From Maccoyibacter sp900556645 (GTDB lineage: Bacteria > Bacillota > Clostridia > Lachnospirales > Lachnospiraceae), in assembly GCA_958349535.1 (NCBI GenBank), contig CATWDJ010000046.1:1-5864 (forward strand): a stretch of DNA of 5,864 nucleotides. The letters run 5' to 3'. The notes below the pieces were generated by a model. It was given only the letters and a program-made list of their open reading frames with translations, was not told the origin of the DNA and ran no database searches. Within the stretch, counting starts at the first letter, position 1; every line of letters begins with the position of its first letter. This document shows, one piece after another, positions 5,076 to 5,864 of this stretch. Made by a program: the position numbers and the translations under genes.

Positions 5076-5585
5076 TTAACCGAGAATCTCTTCTACAGAT
5101 TTTCCACGAAGTCTTGCAACTTCTTCCGGGGATTTCAACTGGCTTAAAGCATTGATTGTAGCAAGTACAACGTTCTGCTTATTGTTTGATCCCAATGATT
5201 TTGTACGGATGTTCTTGATTCCTGCCAACTCACATACAGAACGGGCAGGACCGCCAGCGATAACACCGGTACCTTCCGGAGCTTTCTTCAGTAATACGGA
5301 TGCTCCGGTGTGTTTTCCGGAAATATCGTGTGTAATACTGCTATTCTCATCTAATTTAACAGAAATCAGTTTCTTCATAGCATCTTCTTTTCCTTTGCGG
5401 ATAGCTTCCGGAATCTCTGCTGCTTTTCCCAAACCTGCACCTACATGTCCATTGCCGTCGCCGACAACAACTAAAGCTGTAAAACGGAAGTTACGTCCAC
5501 CTTTAACAACTTTTGTAACACGTTTAATTGATACCACTTTTTCCGTTAATTCAAATTGACTAGCATCAATGATTTCACGTTTCAT
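5076..5585 (-). CDS. rpsE: 30S ribosomal protein S5 (uS5)
   Basis: S5 lies on the back of the 30S subunit near helix 34 and the mRNA entry, contributing to decoding accuracy. The product is 169 aa, close to the usual length. The N-terminal double-stranded-RNA-binding-like domain (about 10-75) has the loop RVTKVVKGGRNFRF (22-35) and VGDGNGHVGAGLGKA. The loop is where spectinomycin-resistance changes are known in other bacteria; it looks wild type here. The C-terminal domain has HTGASVLLKKAPEGTGVIAGG and SLGSNNKQNVV. AGGAGG (5593-5598) lies 7 nt before the ATG and overlaps the rplR stop codon, pointing to coupled translation. Downstream rpmD starts 14 nt after the stop. Confidence 0.98.
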   Translation of the reverse strand: MKREIIDASQFELTEKVVSIKRVTKVVKGGRNFRFTALVVVGDGNGHVGAGLGKAAEIPEAIRKGKEDAMKKLISVKLDENSSITHDISGKHTGASVLLKKAPEGTGVIAGGPARSVCELAGIKNIRTKSLGSNNKQNVVLATINALSQLKSPEEVARLRGKSVEEILG

Positions 5586-5596
5586 GTTATGTCCTC

Positions 5597-5864
5597 CTAG
5601 AATTCTAATCCAGCTTCTCTAGCTGCGTCTGCTAAAGCTTTCACTTTACCTTCATATATAAAACCGCCTCTATCAAAGACAACTGTCTGAATACCCTTGT
5701 CTAATGCTTTCTTTGCAACGACTGTTCCAAGATATGCTGCTGCATCAACGTTATTAGTCTTTTCCAGCTCAGCTTTTACATCTTTGTCAAGTGTAGAAGC
5801 TGCCACAAGTGTATTTCCAACTGTATCGTCAATAATTTGAGCATACATATGATTATTGCTTCTG
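5597..5864 (-). CDS. rplR: 50S ribosomal protein L18 (uL18), 5' end beyond the window
   Basis: L18 binds 5S rRNA and, with L5, anchors it in the 50S central protuberance. The last 88 codons and the TAG stop are visible. The frame stays open to the right edge, where the codons read RSNNHMYAQIIDD. This is the internal L18 motif and not an N-terminus, so the internal ATG at 5848 is not the start. Further conserved pieces are AAAYLGTVVAKKAL, VVFDRGGFIYEGKVKALADA and the C-terminal AREAGLEF. About 30 N-terminal residues, the basic segment that contacts 5S rRNA, lie outside the window. It is followed by rpsE after an 11-nt gap, the usual order. Confidence 0.96.
   Translation of the reverse strand, partial: RSNNHMYAQIIDDTVGNTLVAASTLDKDVKAELEKTNNVDAAAYLGTVVAKKALDKGIQTVVFDRGGFIYEGKVKALADAAREAGLEF

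Noticed and set aside
5152..5559. 135-aa plus-strand reading frame opposite rpsE
   Set aside because: Antisense shadow of the S5 gene. The apparent protein is what the complement of its codons gives, and no family was recognised.
1..5864. Search for mobile elements, CRISPR arrays, tRNA or rRNA genes, or a defence or biosynthetic system
   Set aside because: Coding sequence and short gaps of a conserved ribosomal-protein cluster fill the window. No terminal repeats, transposase, spaced direct repeats or tRNA cloverleaf were seen.

Overview
The window is a stretch of the conserved ribosomal-protein (spc-alpha) gene cluster of a low-GC Gram-positive bacterium. It most resembles a clostridial, Lachnospiraceae-type Firmicute. 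The support for that is: strong AGGAGG-type ribosome binding sites, an adenylate kinase with a four-cysteine zinc LID, a zinc-type (four-ligand) L36, and a small KOW-domain protein gene between map and infA, an arrangement typical of Firmicutes. Family-level placement is inference from protein resemblance; no search was run.

Every gene lies on the minus strand, so transcription runs from right to left. In transcription order they are: rplR (5' end beyond the window), rpsE, rpmD, rplO, secY, adk, map, a KOW-domain RNA-binding protein gene, infA, rpmJ, rpsM and rpsK (3' end beyond the window). From rplR to infA the genes are tightly packed, with gaps of 1 to 23 nt. SecY overlaps rplO by one base (TAATG), and several SD sequences overlap the preceding stop codon or last codons. 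The one loose junction in this part is secY-adk (67 nt), which holds a strong hairpin.

The packing changes after infA. The 120-nt infA-rpmJ gap holds a near-consensus extended -10 promoter followed by a compact hairpin in the predicted 5' leader of rpmJ. The 257-nt rpmJ-rpsM gap has no credible gene but holds three successive hairpins on the transcribed strand, one followed by a short U-run, and then a smaller GNRA-capped element nearer rpsM. The alpha part of the cluster (rpmJ, rpsM, rpsK and onward) may therefore have its own transcription start and its own RNA-level control.

Functionally the genes make 30S proteins (S5, S13, S11), 50S proteins (L18, L30, L15, L36), initiation factor IF-1, the SecY translocation channel, adenylate kinase and methionine aminopeptidase: ribosome assembly and the first steps of protein synthesis, export and N-terminal maturation.

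I found no mobile element, CRISPR array, tRNA, rRNA or foreign-looking gene. The coding content is ordinary. The parts worth a second look are the non-coding RNA structures and the internal promoter.
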